The notes under the pieces: model-generated
Database searches by the model: none
What the model was told of the DNA's origin: nothing
Seen by the model: only the letters and a program-made list of their open reading frames with translations
Made by a program: the position numbers and the translations under genes
In this document: positions 22,286 to 34,369 of the stretch, in pieces
Position numbering within the stretch: position 1 is the first letter of the stretch
Layout of the letters: each line of letters starts with the position of its first letter
NCBI GenBank assembly: GCA_033557835.1
Contig: JAWQRO010000072.1
Location: 1-61,802, forward strand
Reading direction: 5' to 3'
Length of the DNA: 61,802 nucleotides
From: Helochares maculicollis
Taxonomy: Eukaryota; Arthropoda; Insecta; Coleoptera; Hydrophilidae

Positions 22286-25200
22286 TGGTTTTGATACAAC
22301 TTCTAAAATAGTAGCAAATTTCTAACTGTTCTACGCTTTCTAGCTTGAAGACACAGCTATATTAAAAAATGACCCATTTTCTTCACGAGCTTGTAAATAT
22401 ATTTGTCAATTAGATTAGAATGTTGGAAATTGTAAATCCCTTCCAAATGCTTTTGCTAACTAATTCAAAATGAGACAGGCAATCATTTCTCTTCTGACAA
22501 CTGAAAATGCAACAAAAAGACTCTTTTGGAGAAGTCACGTAATTTATGATAATCTATTGAAGCAACATACGAAGAGCTTATCTACGTTAAATTCGCTCAG
22601 TAGTGATTTCTACAGTCGCTCTCAAGATTTAATTGAAATCTGAAATTTGCTTTATTGACATTCTAAGCACATACTTTTATTTTTAGGTTTACAAAACAAA
22701 TGAAAAACTAGTAAATTACTCATTTTTGGTTTATTCCATTAAGGATTATATATTCTTTTGAGATTAGTAAAGAGCTTTTCAACGTGAGAAACATTACTTG
22801 CACCTACATGATCTCAATATACTCAAATACAGCAGACTGATTCAGGAAAATACGTTTGAGTCTAGGATGAATAGCAGAAAAATCGAGAACAGTTATTTAC
22901 CAAACGCAAACATCACATGGGTACAAAACAGTCACGCCATCAAATGCAGACATAATAAAATTCCATTCGAGTTGAAATGCTACTATTGTTATGTCTAACG
23001 TCTGCAGATATAGGTAATTAGTCGTGAACTTTGTACTGAGCTGGCTAACTATAAAAATTCCAATTCAATCTCTAGCTCGAAACGCCATTGAAAAACACTG
23101 TCTGCTCACGTAGCTTAACATGACACACCCTTTCGGCATCCAACAATATTGTGACACTAAATTACAAATGTTGTTGTTAGTATTCGTTTTTCACCAATTT
23201 CTCACAACGTTCGTAATAGCTAGGGTTGATTAGATAGATTTCAAGCGAGCTTCACTTCTTTTACTGGCAAGCATCAGCTGCTTTGCTGTCGTGGTAATAG
23301 CGACTCTAATTGTACCTATTTGAGCATTGCTTATGATGTGTGTCAGTTAGGATTACTTTAATGGTTTTAGGCCTTCACAAGCGGATCACTGCAACCATGA
23401 ATAAAATGCATAAAATAAGTTCGGTAAAACTTGCATTAGCATCAATCTTGATCAAAGATGTACTCGCTACCAGTTGCACGTCAAGCATTTATAAAAATGC
23501 AGCTGCAATCTTTGCATATAGCAATAAACATTTGGAAAATCTGAAGATTTAAATTGACGGATCTCAAAAAATATTTAAGAGACTTATAAGACGCTAAAGG
23601 GCCACACAACTTCCAATAAAACTATCATTGAAACCTTCTGGCTTCCTATGGTTAAGAAAAGTCAGGAAACACGTCTGTTTTGTCTTTGCTTTCTATAAAT
23701 AGACATGTTGTTCTGTGAAGGCCGTTAAATTTTGGAAATTGTTCTGAGCAAACAGTGTCTTCAATGCTACAAATACTGCAAATCTTACTCCTGCAGATGC
23801 AGATATGTTGCTTTATTTTATGATTGCAAGAACAAAAAATCACATTCAATCTGCGGAGAAAAAGTTTCATTAAGGATTCAAGCTCTTGAAATGTGCTTGC
23901 ATAGCGTATGCTATCCTAGAAGTGAAATATGCATAAGCTATCCGTAGTTCAAGCCTGCTTGCAAAATTCACCCAGCAAAAGCAATAAGTATCACCAGTGA
24001 ATTTATTTTGTTTACATAGAATCTCTTTAATAATACAGGCGTGCGACCCACGTTTATTATGTAGTCGGCCGCGGTAAAGTGATAGGCCGTTGAAGGACGG
24101 CACAGGCTTTAAAATTCGTTTGGTCTATAGCGCTTGACGCACTTTTCAGCGGCAGCCGAGCTTTGTAGAGCAGTTAGTAAGATTTTGAAGTGTTTTAAAA
24201 GAGTATATGTTGAATGGGGTCTGGGAATTTATTTTGACATTGATGGTCTTTAGTAAAACGCTTAGACCCTACATCCCAGAAATCGTTGATCAATCACTAC
24301 CAACGGTTTTGAGGTCTCCACTCTTAAAAGAAATAAAGAGAAATCTCCGCCCTCGCTCTAAATTTAATCTAGCAAAGCTGAACTTATATCAGTTCGTTTC
24401 TATTTATCTACGGTTTTAGACTTAGAAAGCCAGTGCCATCTATGAATACAAGATTCAGCACTTTACAAATCGCAAAGTTGAGCCATGTATCTTCTCTCCA
24501 TCAGCGTAATGGCAGTACAAAAAATTATGAAACATCACTCGACTCAGTGTCGGTCTGTATTAAATACACGAGGCGGTAGTCCATAATAGTTCCTCTAGAG
24601 GGTTCTTACGACGTTTTTCTCTTGTTTGTACACAGCAAAATATGGGCCGCTGCCGCTGCCGCCTCCTCCGCATCACGGTGTTGTTTAGAGTCCGGATAGA
24701 TATTATGTTGACTGAGAATGTGAATTCCCCGGCAAATGTAATAAATCCGCTTTCTATACAACGTAAACAATTTAAGGTCTACGTAAAGAAAGTTTTTCTC
24801 TCCCGTCTCGCTCACACTGGCGTGCTCAGTAGATGCCTACGCTCCTCAGAGATTATGGTTATATAGGGGAAACTATGTCTTAATTATCCTAAATATTCGA
24901 GCGTAAATGAATGTGGCACATTTTGACCGAAGAAAAGCAAACTGTTTGTGCTTACAAGGACGCCGACGCTCGCAGCACTTTGTTTATTTTATAGTGTGAA
25001 CTTTTCATTGCGCTTACAGGTGTCTCCAATGATAAACTAATCTCATTTATCTGCTATCTTTTATGTAAGCTGTCCTGCGGTGCCGAGAATTTGTTAAGGA
25101 AACTCTAGGGCGAAGCAAGACTTGGGGCTGGGTGCAGACATACCATGTACGAGCAGGTACAGAGATACAGGGACGACAATGCTACAAAAGTTAATTACAT

Positions 25201-25984
25201 ATCACAATAGCATTTCATCAGTACTGAATAAACCTTCTGATTGCGGGGGATAACACGCTCCCCTAACTGGTTGAGCCGAAAATCAAAGGTGTCTGCTTCT
25301 CTCAGCACACCCACAGCGTAATTAAATATAAGGAAGTATTTATACAAAGTTATCGCCAACTTTTGACTTCTATATTTAATCCTTTGCCACTCCCAAATGC
25401 AATTTGCTGGCTTTGTAAATAAATGCTTGTTATCTATCATATTCACTAAAATACGAATTTCTGAGAACAAGACTTAGCGCGTCGACTACAAATAAATCGT
25501 TATGAACAGATTGTTGCAACAGTTTTTCTTCTTTCTATGAGGGTGAAAGTAGGGTCAGAATGTTTTTGCAGCGACTCCCTTATTTCAAAAACGCGCTATA
25601 ATGAATTGTACGACATAAAATTACACAATAATTTGCGGGAAGTGGCCTAAACTTAACGCAAGACTTGCACTAAATAGGAAACTCAGTTTTTAGACATGAA
25701 AGATATTCCCCCAAAGAACTTAAGAGAAAAATTGTAGAGCTAGGGTCCTCAACAAATATGGTCATTTAAGGACTATCTGCATATTTTTTTGAAAATAAAA
25801 TCTCTATTATTCTGTTGTATTAGCTTGCGACCTGAAATGTCATTTCTTACTCAATTCTGAGTTTCTCTATAATAATCGGATTCAAGCTATCCAGTACCAC
25901 CCTATCACTATTTTCTCACAGTGCAGGCTAAATTTACAACAAATAGTAAAGTTCGTTGACATCAGGTAGAGCAACGCATTCGTC
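22286..25984. other. No recognisable gene
   Basis: About 3.7 kb of unique AT-rich DNA. Short open frames (for example 22798-22998, 23340-23552, 24207-24419 plus; 25195-25470 minus) have no recognised motif or mutual continuity. A short GCC/GCT-rich triplet run lies at about 24648-24665. No RNA gene was recognised. Confidence 0.45.
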
Positions 25985-26600
25985 GGAGTAAATCCAGTCG
26001 CAATAATATGTCAAACGCAAAATTAAAATTTTACGGATAAGGTGTCTCACACAGGCGTTGAGCCTTGTTCTTTCTTGGACGCGTTGAAAAATATGACTAG
26101 ACATGTAGACTGTCAACGCCGCTCCAAAAATACTCTGGATCAAACTAAATGAAGGAGATTTTGCAGAAAAGCAAATTCTGAATCTCCGCTGGATAAATGT
26201 AAAGAAAAAGAAGATTCTTATTTTGTTGATAAAGATAGAGTTGCTTATAAAATAACACATGACTTCCATAGCTTTCCTGGCACATACGCTTTCTTTTCGT
26301 ATATGTCCTTAGCAAGAAATCTAATGGTGCTAAATAAGACAATCTAGTGGGCCAATTCTGATCATCAAAACGAAAGAGTATACGAACAGGACATGTCTCA
26401 TATAGTAAGTGAATTGTTCCGCGCGCTGTATTGCATATCGCACAGCCTTGTTGAAACCACATATTGCCAATATCAATATCATTCAATTTTGGTCATACTG
26501 TATTATAATGTCCCGTTATCGTCCTCCAATAACATTCACTGCTCGACTGGCGCCATTTTCGGAAAAGTATGACCCAAGCATTTCTTAGCTTTCAAAGGAG
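25985..26600 (-). pseudogene. Tc1/mariner-type (DDE_3-like) transposase, C-terminal half, broken
   Basis: Reading the minus strand from about 26600, a degraded VTVN.ECYR-like block is followed by LNDIDIGNMWFQQ, then NTARGTIHLL and DDQNWPTRLSYLAPLDFLL. These match the NMWFQQDGATCHTARETIDLL and NWPPRSCDLTPLDFFLWG blocks of an arthropod transposase family. The second catalytic aspartate is gone (FQQGCA where FQQDGA is expected). The third block keeps the P-L-D aspartate. Beyond it, a frameshifted MSSHIFQRVQERTRLNACVR segment at about 26040-26105 resembles the C-terminal end. The N-terminal DNA-binding part is not visible to the right. It would have been a nuclear cut-and-paste transposase; it is clearly inactive. 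Confidence 0.8.
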
Positions 26601-27009
26601 TAACAATATAATCGATACCCAATGGATAGTGTTAAGGGTGTTTTAGGTAAAAGTGGCTGCAGTACAGATACAATTTTATCTCTCCATGTACCGTTGCGAA
26701 AATTTAGAAAACGGCTAAATATGGTCACTAAAGTTGGAACGAAAAATTCTAAAACTTAAATCTTCACGTCTGTAGTATTTTCAGTTTTTGAAAGGTAAGA
26801 CTCGTTAAACCACATTCAATTCCCACTTTCTCGGCAGCCCATACCAAATTTGGAATCTCGCTTTATTTGCCTAAAGATGATGAAAGATTGTTTCGCTGAT
26901 GAAACACCAAATTTCCTGCGAGCTCACTCAAGTTTCTCATAGGTCCACTAGATAGAAAAAACACCAGCAATTATATAAAATTGAATAAACATTTTGCTGT
27001 AGATATTAG
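26601..27009. other. No recognisable feature
   Basis: AT-rich sequence that may contain further decayed transposase. No readable block was found. Confidence 0.4.
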
Positions 27010-30000
27010 TTGGTGCACAGATCCAGAAGTTAGTACTTTCAGAAGTTAGTTGATTCGCTCCTCAAGAAATAAGTCCTTCAAGAGTTTAGTTGACTCACAC
27101 TACGAGCTGTGAAAGAAGCTAGTTGGTTTTCAAATCAAGAAGCCAGTACCACCAGAACTTAGTTGGTTCACTCCTCTAGAAGAAAGTCTTTAGTTGATTC
27201 ACACCATCAGCGGTCAATTAATTAGTTCATTCACACAACTGTGTAAAAATGTACTTGATTCACCTCTCTAAAAGTAAGTGGTCCCAGAAATTAGTTGATT
27301 CACACCACAGTTGTTCAGAAAGTTAGTTGATTCACACCACAGTCGTTCAGAATGTTAGTTGATTCACACCACAGCCGTTCAGAAAGTTAGTTGATTCACA
27401 CTACAGTCGTTCATAAAGTAGTTGATTTACACCACGAGTTGCCTAAGAAATTATTTGGTTCACATCATGAGTTGTATCAGAAGTCAGTTGGTTGATACAT
27501 CAAAAAGTTAATAGCGCCAAATAGTGTTTTCACCTCTCTAAAACGAAGTCGTTCAAAAAGTTAGTTGATTTATACTAGGAGCTGTATAAGAAGCTAGTTG
27601 GTTCACATGTCAAGAAGTGAGCACCATCAGAAATTAGTTGGTTCACTCCACTAATAGAGTCTTTAGTTGATTCACTGGTGGTCAATATATTAGTTGATTC
27701 ACATTACGAGCTATGTAAGAAGTTACTTGGTTCACCCCACTAAAAGTAAGTCGTTTAAGAAGTTAGTTGATTCCCACCCCAGTCGTTCATAAAGTTAGTT
27801 GATTCACACCACAGTAGCTCAAAAAGATAGATGATTCACATTACGAGTTGTCTAAGAAACTAATTGGTTCACACATCAAGAAGTGAGTACCACCAGAAGT
27901 TAGTTGGTTTACCCTTCAAGAAGTAACTAGTCCAATAAATTAGTTGATCCACGCCACAGTTTTTCATGAAGTTAGTTGATTCACACCGGAGCTGTGTAAG
28001 CAGTTAGTTTGTTCACGCCATGACTTTTGTAAGAAGTTAGTTGGTTGACAAATTAAAAAGTTAATATCACCGGAAGTTAGTTGGTTCACCCCTCTAGAAG
28101 TGTCGTTCAAAACACTAGTTGATCCACACCACAGTCGTTCATAAATTCAGTTGATTCACGCCACGAGTTGTATAATAAGTTAGTTGGTTCACACATCAAG
28201 AAGTGAGTACCACCAGGAATTAGATTTACTCTTCAAGAAGTAAGTAGTTGAATAAATTAGTTCATTCACACCACAGTTGTTCATGAAGTTAGTTGATTCA
28301 CACCGGAGTTGTGTAAGCAGTTAGTTTATTCACGCCACGATTTCTGTAATAAGTTAGTAGGTTGACACATTAAGAAGCTAGTATCGCCGGAAGTTAGTTG
28401 GTTCACCCCTCTAGAAGTAAGTTGTTTAAGAAGCTAGTTGATTCATACCATAGTCGTTCATAAAGTTAGTTGATTCACAACACTAGTTGTGTAAGAAGTT
28501 AGTTGGTTCACACCATGAGTTGCTTAGGAAGTTAGTTTAACAAGTTAGTACCGCCAGATAGTTTGTTCACTCCTTTAAAAGTTAGTCGTTTAATAAATTA
28601 GTTGAATCACACCACAGTCGTTAAAAAAGCTAGTTAGTTTACACTACGAGTTATATAAGAAGCTAGTTAGTTCACACATCAAGAAGTTAGTACCACCAGA
28701 AGTTAGTTAGTTTACCCTTCAAGAAGTAAGTAGCTTAATAAATTAGTTGATTCACACCACAGTTGTTCAAGAAATTAGTTGATTCACACCGCAGCCTCTT
28801 AAGACATTAGTTGATTCACACTAATTGTTGTGTAAAAAGCTATTTGTCTTACATCGTTGTATGAGAAATTAGTTGGTTGACATATCAAGAATTTGATAAC
28901 GCCGCAAGTTAGTAGGTTCACTCCTCAAAAAGTAAGCCATTGCAGAAGTTAGTTGATTTACACAACAGTCGTTGAAAAAGTTAGTTGAATCACATTACCA
29001 GTTGTATAAGAAACTAGTTAATTTACACATCAAAAAGTAAGTATCACCAGAAGTGAGTTGATTCACTCCTGAAGAAAAAAGTAATTTAAGAATTTTGTTG
29101 ATTCGTACCATAGTGGTTCAAAATATTACTTGATTCACATTACGAGCTGTGTAAGAACCTAATTTGTTCTCATATCAGGAAGTGAGTACCACCATAAGTT
29201 AGTTGGTTGACTCTTCAAGAAGTTGGTAGTTCAATAAATTAGTTGATTCACACTACAGTCTTTTAAGACGTTAGTTGATTCACACTAAAAGTTGTGTAAA
29301 AAACTATTTGTCTTACATCGTGAGATGTTTGAGAAGTTAGTTGGTTGACATATCAAAAAGTTGATAACGCCGCAAGTTAGTTGGTTCACTCCTCAAAAAT
29401 AAGCCATTGAAGAAGTTAGTTGATTTATACAACAGTCGTTGAAAAAGTTAGTTGAGTCACATTACGAGTAGTCTAAGAAACTAGTTGATCACACATCAAG
29501 AAGTAAGTACCACCAGAAGTTAGTTGATTTGCTCCTGAAGAAATACGTCACTTAAGAAGATAACTGATTCACACCACAGTCGTTCAAAATGTTACTTGAT
29601 TCACATTACGAATGGTATTCGAAGCTTGGTTCACACATCAGGAATTGAGTACCAACAAAAGTTGGTTGGTTCACCCTTCAAGAAGTAAGTCCAGCAATAA
29701 ATAAGCTGATTCACAGCACAATCCTTCAAGAAGTTAATTGATCTACAATACGAGTTGTGTAAGAAGCTAATTGGTTTACACATCGAGAAATGAGTACCAC
29801 CAGAAGTTAGCTGGTTCAGTCCTCAAGAAGTAACTCCTTCAAGAAATTAGTAGATTCACACCACACTCGTTTATGAAGCTAGTTGACTCAGACCACTTTT
29901 TGTGTAAAAAGATAGTTGATACACACCATGAGTTGTGAAAGGAGTTGGCTGCTTGACACATCAAGAAGTTAGTACCTCTAAAAGTCAGTCCTTCAAGAAG

Positions 30001-30020
30001 TAAGTTCACCACGCCAAGCC
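27010..30020 (+). repeat. Degenerate ~32-bp minisatellite array (TTAGTTGATTCACACCACAG-type)
   Basis: About 3 kb of head-to-tail units around 30-32 bp. The clearest run is 27290-27420, where TTAGTTGATTCACACCACAG recurs at exact 32-bp spacing (27323, 27355, 27387). Two unit types alternate: one ending GTCGTTCA-(A)AAAG and one reading GGTTCACACATCAAGAAGT with ACCACCAGAAG. Larger blocks repeat, for example TTCACACCGGAG with GTGTAAGCAGTTAGTT at about 27990 and again at about 28300. Stops are frequent in all frames, so it is not coding. The left edge grades into unique sequence at about 27010 and the right edge ends by about 30020. Confidence 0.95.
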
Positions 30021-32639
30021 AAGCAGTTGCTTCCACACATTAAAAATAGTGTTCCTCTATCTCAAAACCTAATTCAAAATATTAAACCAATAAACTAGTT
30101 TTAGTTAAATCGTTCATAACTCTTACCATTTGAAAACAGATGAAAAGTTCATATACAAGTTTCAATTCCCGTCGCGTCGGACTTTTAGAAGATTTTAAAA
30201 GATGACAGCCAAATTGATTGCAACAAATCATTGAAATATATCTAGAGATAGCTGCAATAGTATCTGCATCAATATTTGGTATCCTATTTAATGAGTTGAT
30301 AACTGCATTTTAATTAGTCCACAACTTTACATACAGAATGCGAGAAATGGCCAGTAGGTAAACCAGGAGCTTTTCAGCTAAGGCAAACTTTTGTTTACAC
30401 ACGGTCGCTTTAATCGAGTTCCAACGACATGTTATAAATATATGCGCCCAAAGCGCAACTTTTAATTTAGTAATTGAACACACAGCTCAAACTCAACGCA
30501 AACAAAAAGTTTTTTGGATTGTACAGCCGCCGGTGCGCGCTGGTGCTTTGTAGCGCAAAGTATTTTTCCATGTATGTCATTTGTGAGAATCAAATGAAAT
30601 GAGAAATTCTCTATTTGCCCGTTTGACGCACAAGCTTTCAAACAAACAGCTCATAAAAAACATTTGTTTCTGCCTAATCAAAACTATATTTGCGCTGTGA
30701 ACTAGTGGCATAATTTTCGATTGAACTCTCTTTCTGTTTTTGATGTATTAGGCCGTAAAATTGGTGAAATGTGTTATGGGGACTGGAAATGGAGCTGTGC
30801 AGCTTTGTGCTTTTTCCAGGGATACTCTTGATTGTAGTTGGCATAAGATGCATGGCTTTCCGTTGATCATTTTGTAATGACTATTTTTACTTTTGCACTG
30901 CCTGCATAGATTTCATTTTGGTTTCAATTTTGTCATTCTTTGTTTCAGTATTCAATTTCTTAAGCGCCGCTTCTAAAAGCCCATTGAAGACGTTATATTA
31001 CCATATGGCTGCGACGTCGTATCAATTCATTTTTTATGTTCATTGAGCAGCTAAATACAAATACAATGTAGTAAATGACTGCCAACATTTCCAATGCCCG
31101 CATTTTAAGCTACACAAACCGCATTCAAGTTAAAACTAAAAGAACCAATAAAATGTACAGGAGTATTTACATTGGCTTCATTAAAAATAAATTGAAATTA
31201 CCCTGAAAAACGCATTCCTCCGAACGTAACTCTAATTTAAAGTGTATTGACTGATAGTTTATTAATTGAGTTTTTCTTCGATCTCCTGTCCCATAAAAAT
31301 TGAGTCATTCAGGTGTCTACTTATTACCCCAAACAAAACATTTATTTGTTTTTTCCCAATCTACATTCTACCTTCCAGCTAGAGGAGTTTGCGTTGCAAA
31401 TTTATCTATTATTCGTGAGCTGTGCAGCAGGTTTTACAAAAAAGTAAGCTGGCGGATGTTTTTTACAAAAAGAGAATTGTACAGGTGGAACGGATTTTGA
31501 GCAGAAATAGTGCAATATAAAGTCCCGGGATCGCGATCGGTTCGAACTGATTTGTTCTATTTAATGCCTGCACTTGGTAATTGTACGCGTTATATCCGCT
31601 GTTGTGCTGAAACGGCCATAACTTATTTTCGAACAAAAGCTGCTAACTGCCATTTCAAAATAAAATATTTAATTATCAACCCGCTATTCAAAACAAAAAG
31701 AGATATTTCATTCATTTTATACATTAAATATTCATTTAAAAGGGCATTTGAAACGGTTTTTCATACATATTGGAAGAAATTTGATGAATGTTGCACCGCA
31801 CGCCTTCTACTATTTTTCAAGACCTTTAACAAATTTGCATAATTTACTGCTTGCTCTCCAGCGGATTTTCTAATCCTGAGTTAAAAAATGTATCATGGAG
31901 CTAAAGGGTAAAATGCTAGGAGGCAAAGAGATTTAATCATAAGAATTTACGAATATCATCCCACTTTAAGGATGCTTAGATTTTAGGATCTGTAAGAAAC
32001 TTTGATTTCTTTGGTGTATCGTTTATTTTGAACTGAGTCGGTGATTAAAAATGCCTACGACATGCGTTCTGTTGTTTTTTATTTACATTTAGTAGAAATG
32101 TACTTAAATGTGTGCGGCAATTGTCCGTCACAACAATGTGGAAGTCAAATTTTTAAACGAGAAATTTTAGAAGTAGAAGAAGAGCCTACTCTAATATTAG
32201 CTCTTGCTACTTTTGAGCCCTAGCTTAACGTTTGATAGTTATGGCAAAGCAAATTGAAGGCCTATACTTAAATAATTCGTGACATATTCGTAACATAAAT
32301 ATCGAATTCTTAATTATTTTCATAAAAGTTTTTTTATGAAGTGAAATGTGATGACATTACAAGGCATAGGTGACGACCCAGGATAGTATTAAAAGTGCTC
32401 CTTTTTTAGACAAATGTCACTGCTAGTTTAAAAGAAAGCTTAAGTAATATAAATCCTTCATTTGGTTTTGTTATACCTCAATCAGAAAGAAGCCTTGAAA
32501 TAGTTTCGTAAAGGATACGAAGTCATCAAATAAGCTACCCCAGCTGTTCAAGGCATCTTGAATTCTTCTTCTAGGGCTTAAAGTGAGCAATTGGATTATA
32601 AAAATTTCATGATTATCAAAACTTATCTGCCCAAAACAT
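30021..32639. other. No recognisable gene
   Basis: Unique sequence of somewhat higher complexity than the flanking arrays. Plus-strand frames at 31300-31500, 31510-31842 and 32041-32223 were inspected and show no motif. No RNA gene was recognised; a GGTTCGAACT word at about 31540 has no tRNA fold around it. Confidence 0.45.
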
Positions 32640-33570
32640 TTTTTTTACTAAATCACGGAACGTTTTACCTTGAGTGTTCTCGTTTTGAGGTCAAATGAGC
32701 CCAGTTTGGCCACTGGTATGATCTGTATCAACTTTTTGTAAGACTGTCGGAACTATTATGTTACTCTCATTGTTTTGAAAGTTTTCAAGTAAATTGGTTC
32801 TTAAAATAGAGCTATCAAGTTAAAATTTCGCGCACGAAAAAATACCAGATGCAAATGTTCAACATGAGAGGGCTAGTTTTGAAAATTCCATATTTAGTAG
32901 GCAAATTCAAAAGACTCACTCACTTTCCAAGTCTTTAATCAGGATTAGAAATTGAGACTTCTCATGAGACAAACAGGATTTAAACGAAGGATTGAAGCTG
33001 GCTTAGATTATTTGTTGCAATTATGCAACGATTTGATACATCTTAGTCCTTAAAATAGAGATATCAAGTTAAAATTTCGAGCACGACTTAAATACCATGA
33101 AAAAATGACAGATGCAAATTTTCAACATGATCAGGCTAGTTTTTAAACTTCCATATTTAGTAGGCAAATTCAAAAGACTCATTCACTTTTCAAGACTTAT
33201 AATCATGACTAGAAATTGAGACTGCTCATGAGACAAACAGGATTTAAATGAAGGATTGAAGCTGTCTTAGTTTATTTGTTGCAATTATATAACAATTTAA
33301 TACATTATAGTCCTTAAAATAGAGATATCAAGTTAAAATTTCGAGCACGACTTAAATACCATGAAAAAATGACAGATGCAAATTTTCAACATGATCGGGC
33401 TAGTTTTCAAAATTCCATATTTAGTAAGCAAATTCAAAAGACTAACTCACTTTTCAAGTTTTATAATCATGATTAAAAATTGAGACATTGCACAAGGCAA
33501 ACAGGATTTAAGTGAAAGATTAAAGTTGTCTCTGACTATTTGCTGAAATTATGCAACGGTTCGATACATT
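32640..33570 (+). repeat. Divergent element E module with a ~250-263-bp tandem triplication
   Basis: From about 32690 the sequence follows the E module (GATCTGTATCAACTTTT, TTTTCAAGTAAA, TCTTAAAATAGAGCTATCAA, AAAATTTCG.GCACG, CAACATGA..GGGCTAG). The block starting TTAAAATAGAG then repeats in tandem with starts at 32801, 33050 and 33313, giving units of 249, 263 and about 257 bp. Units end in GCAACG-ATTTGATACAT and include AGACAAACAGGATTTAA. It lies about 800 bp upstream of the large 15-bp array. Confidence 0.85.
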
Positions 33571-34369
33571 TTTCCGATATGTGCTACGACTGATGAGTAA
33601 ATGAATCTAATTGGACTTCTTGCGAAATTAAGCTGCAAGCTATTTTCATAAATCGTTTTGAATGCATTTCGGGATTCATTCTTACGATTTTCACAGTTGA
33701 CTCTCAAGGTTTTTGAGAGACTTGGTCAGGAGATGCTTTAATGCTCCTGATCTTAGATATTTTAGAGTCTTGCTATTTTTTTAATAGTTTTCAATCGTCA
33801 TTGGTTACATTATGACGATTTGTTTCTTTTTCTTTTCAAAACAAAAAATGCACATTTATATTCATTACAGATTTACATAATTTGAACAGGATTTGGTAGA
33901 ATTATCTTCCATATTAATATTACTAGATTATTTTACCATCATTTAATTTGTGCGTTTTTCTAGTATCTTTGGGGAACTTATAGGATCGTTTTAACGTTCA
34001 TATACACTCAGGATACGATTACAAGTTTTTCAAGACTAAACAAGCGTTTATTGTGAGGAAAACTGTCAGGAACTCTTGCTAAGCTTGAAATATTTATAAA
34101 TAGAAGAACTATTTTTAATTTTAAATAATCATGCTGCAAAAAAATCGGATTCCTTGATATAAGTTCAACTGGAAGCAAGAAGTGATGATTCTTTTATGTA
34201 ATTTTTAACTTATTGAATACTACAAACCAGAAATTATAACAAATTTTTGATAAAATTAGACTCAATTTCAATACGAATTTTCGACTAAACGTTAAGTTCT
34301 AGTTATGTATCCACAGTTGTTTATTGCATCCTGAATTCTAGATCTTTTGATTTTCTAAACTGTGCATCG
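33571..34369. other. No recognisable feature
   Basis: AT-rich sequence between the triplicated E module and the 15-bp array. Nothing recognised on either strand. Confidence 0.45.

Noticed and set aside
27010..30020. CRISPR-like array (about 32-bp repeats)
   Set aside because: Units are head to tail without unique spacers, are degenerate and occur in an arthropod-type sequence with no cas genes.
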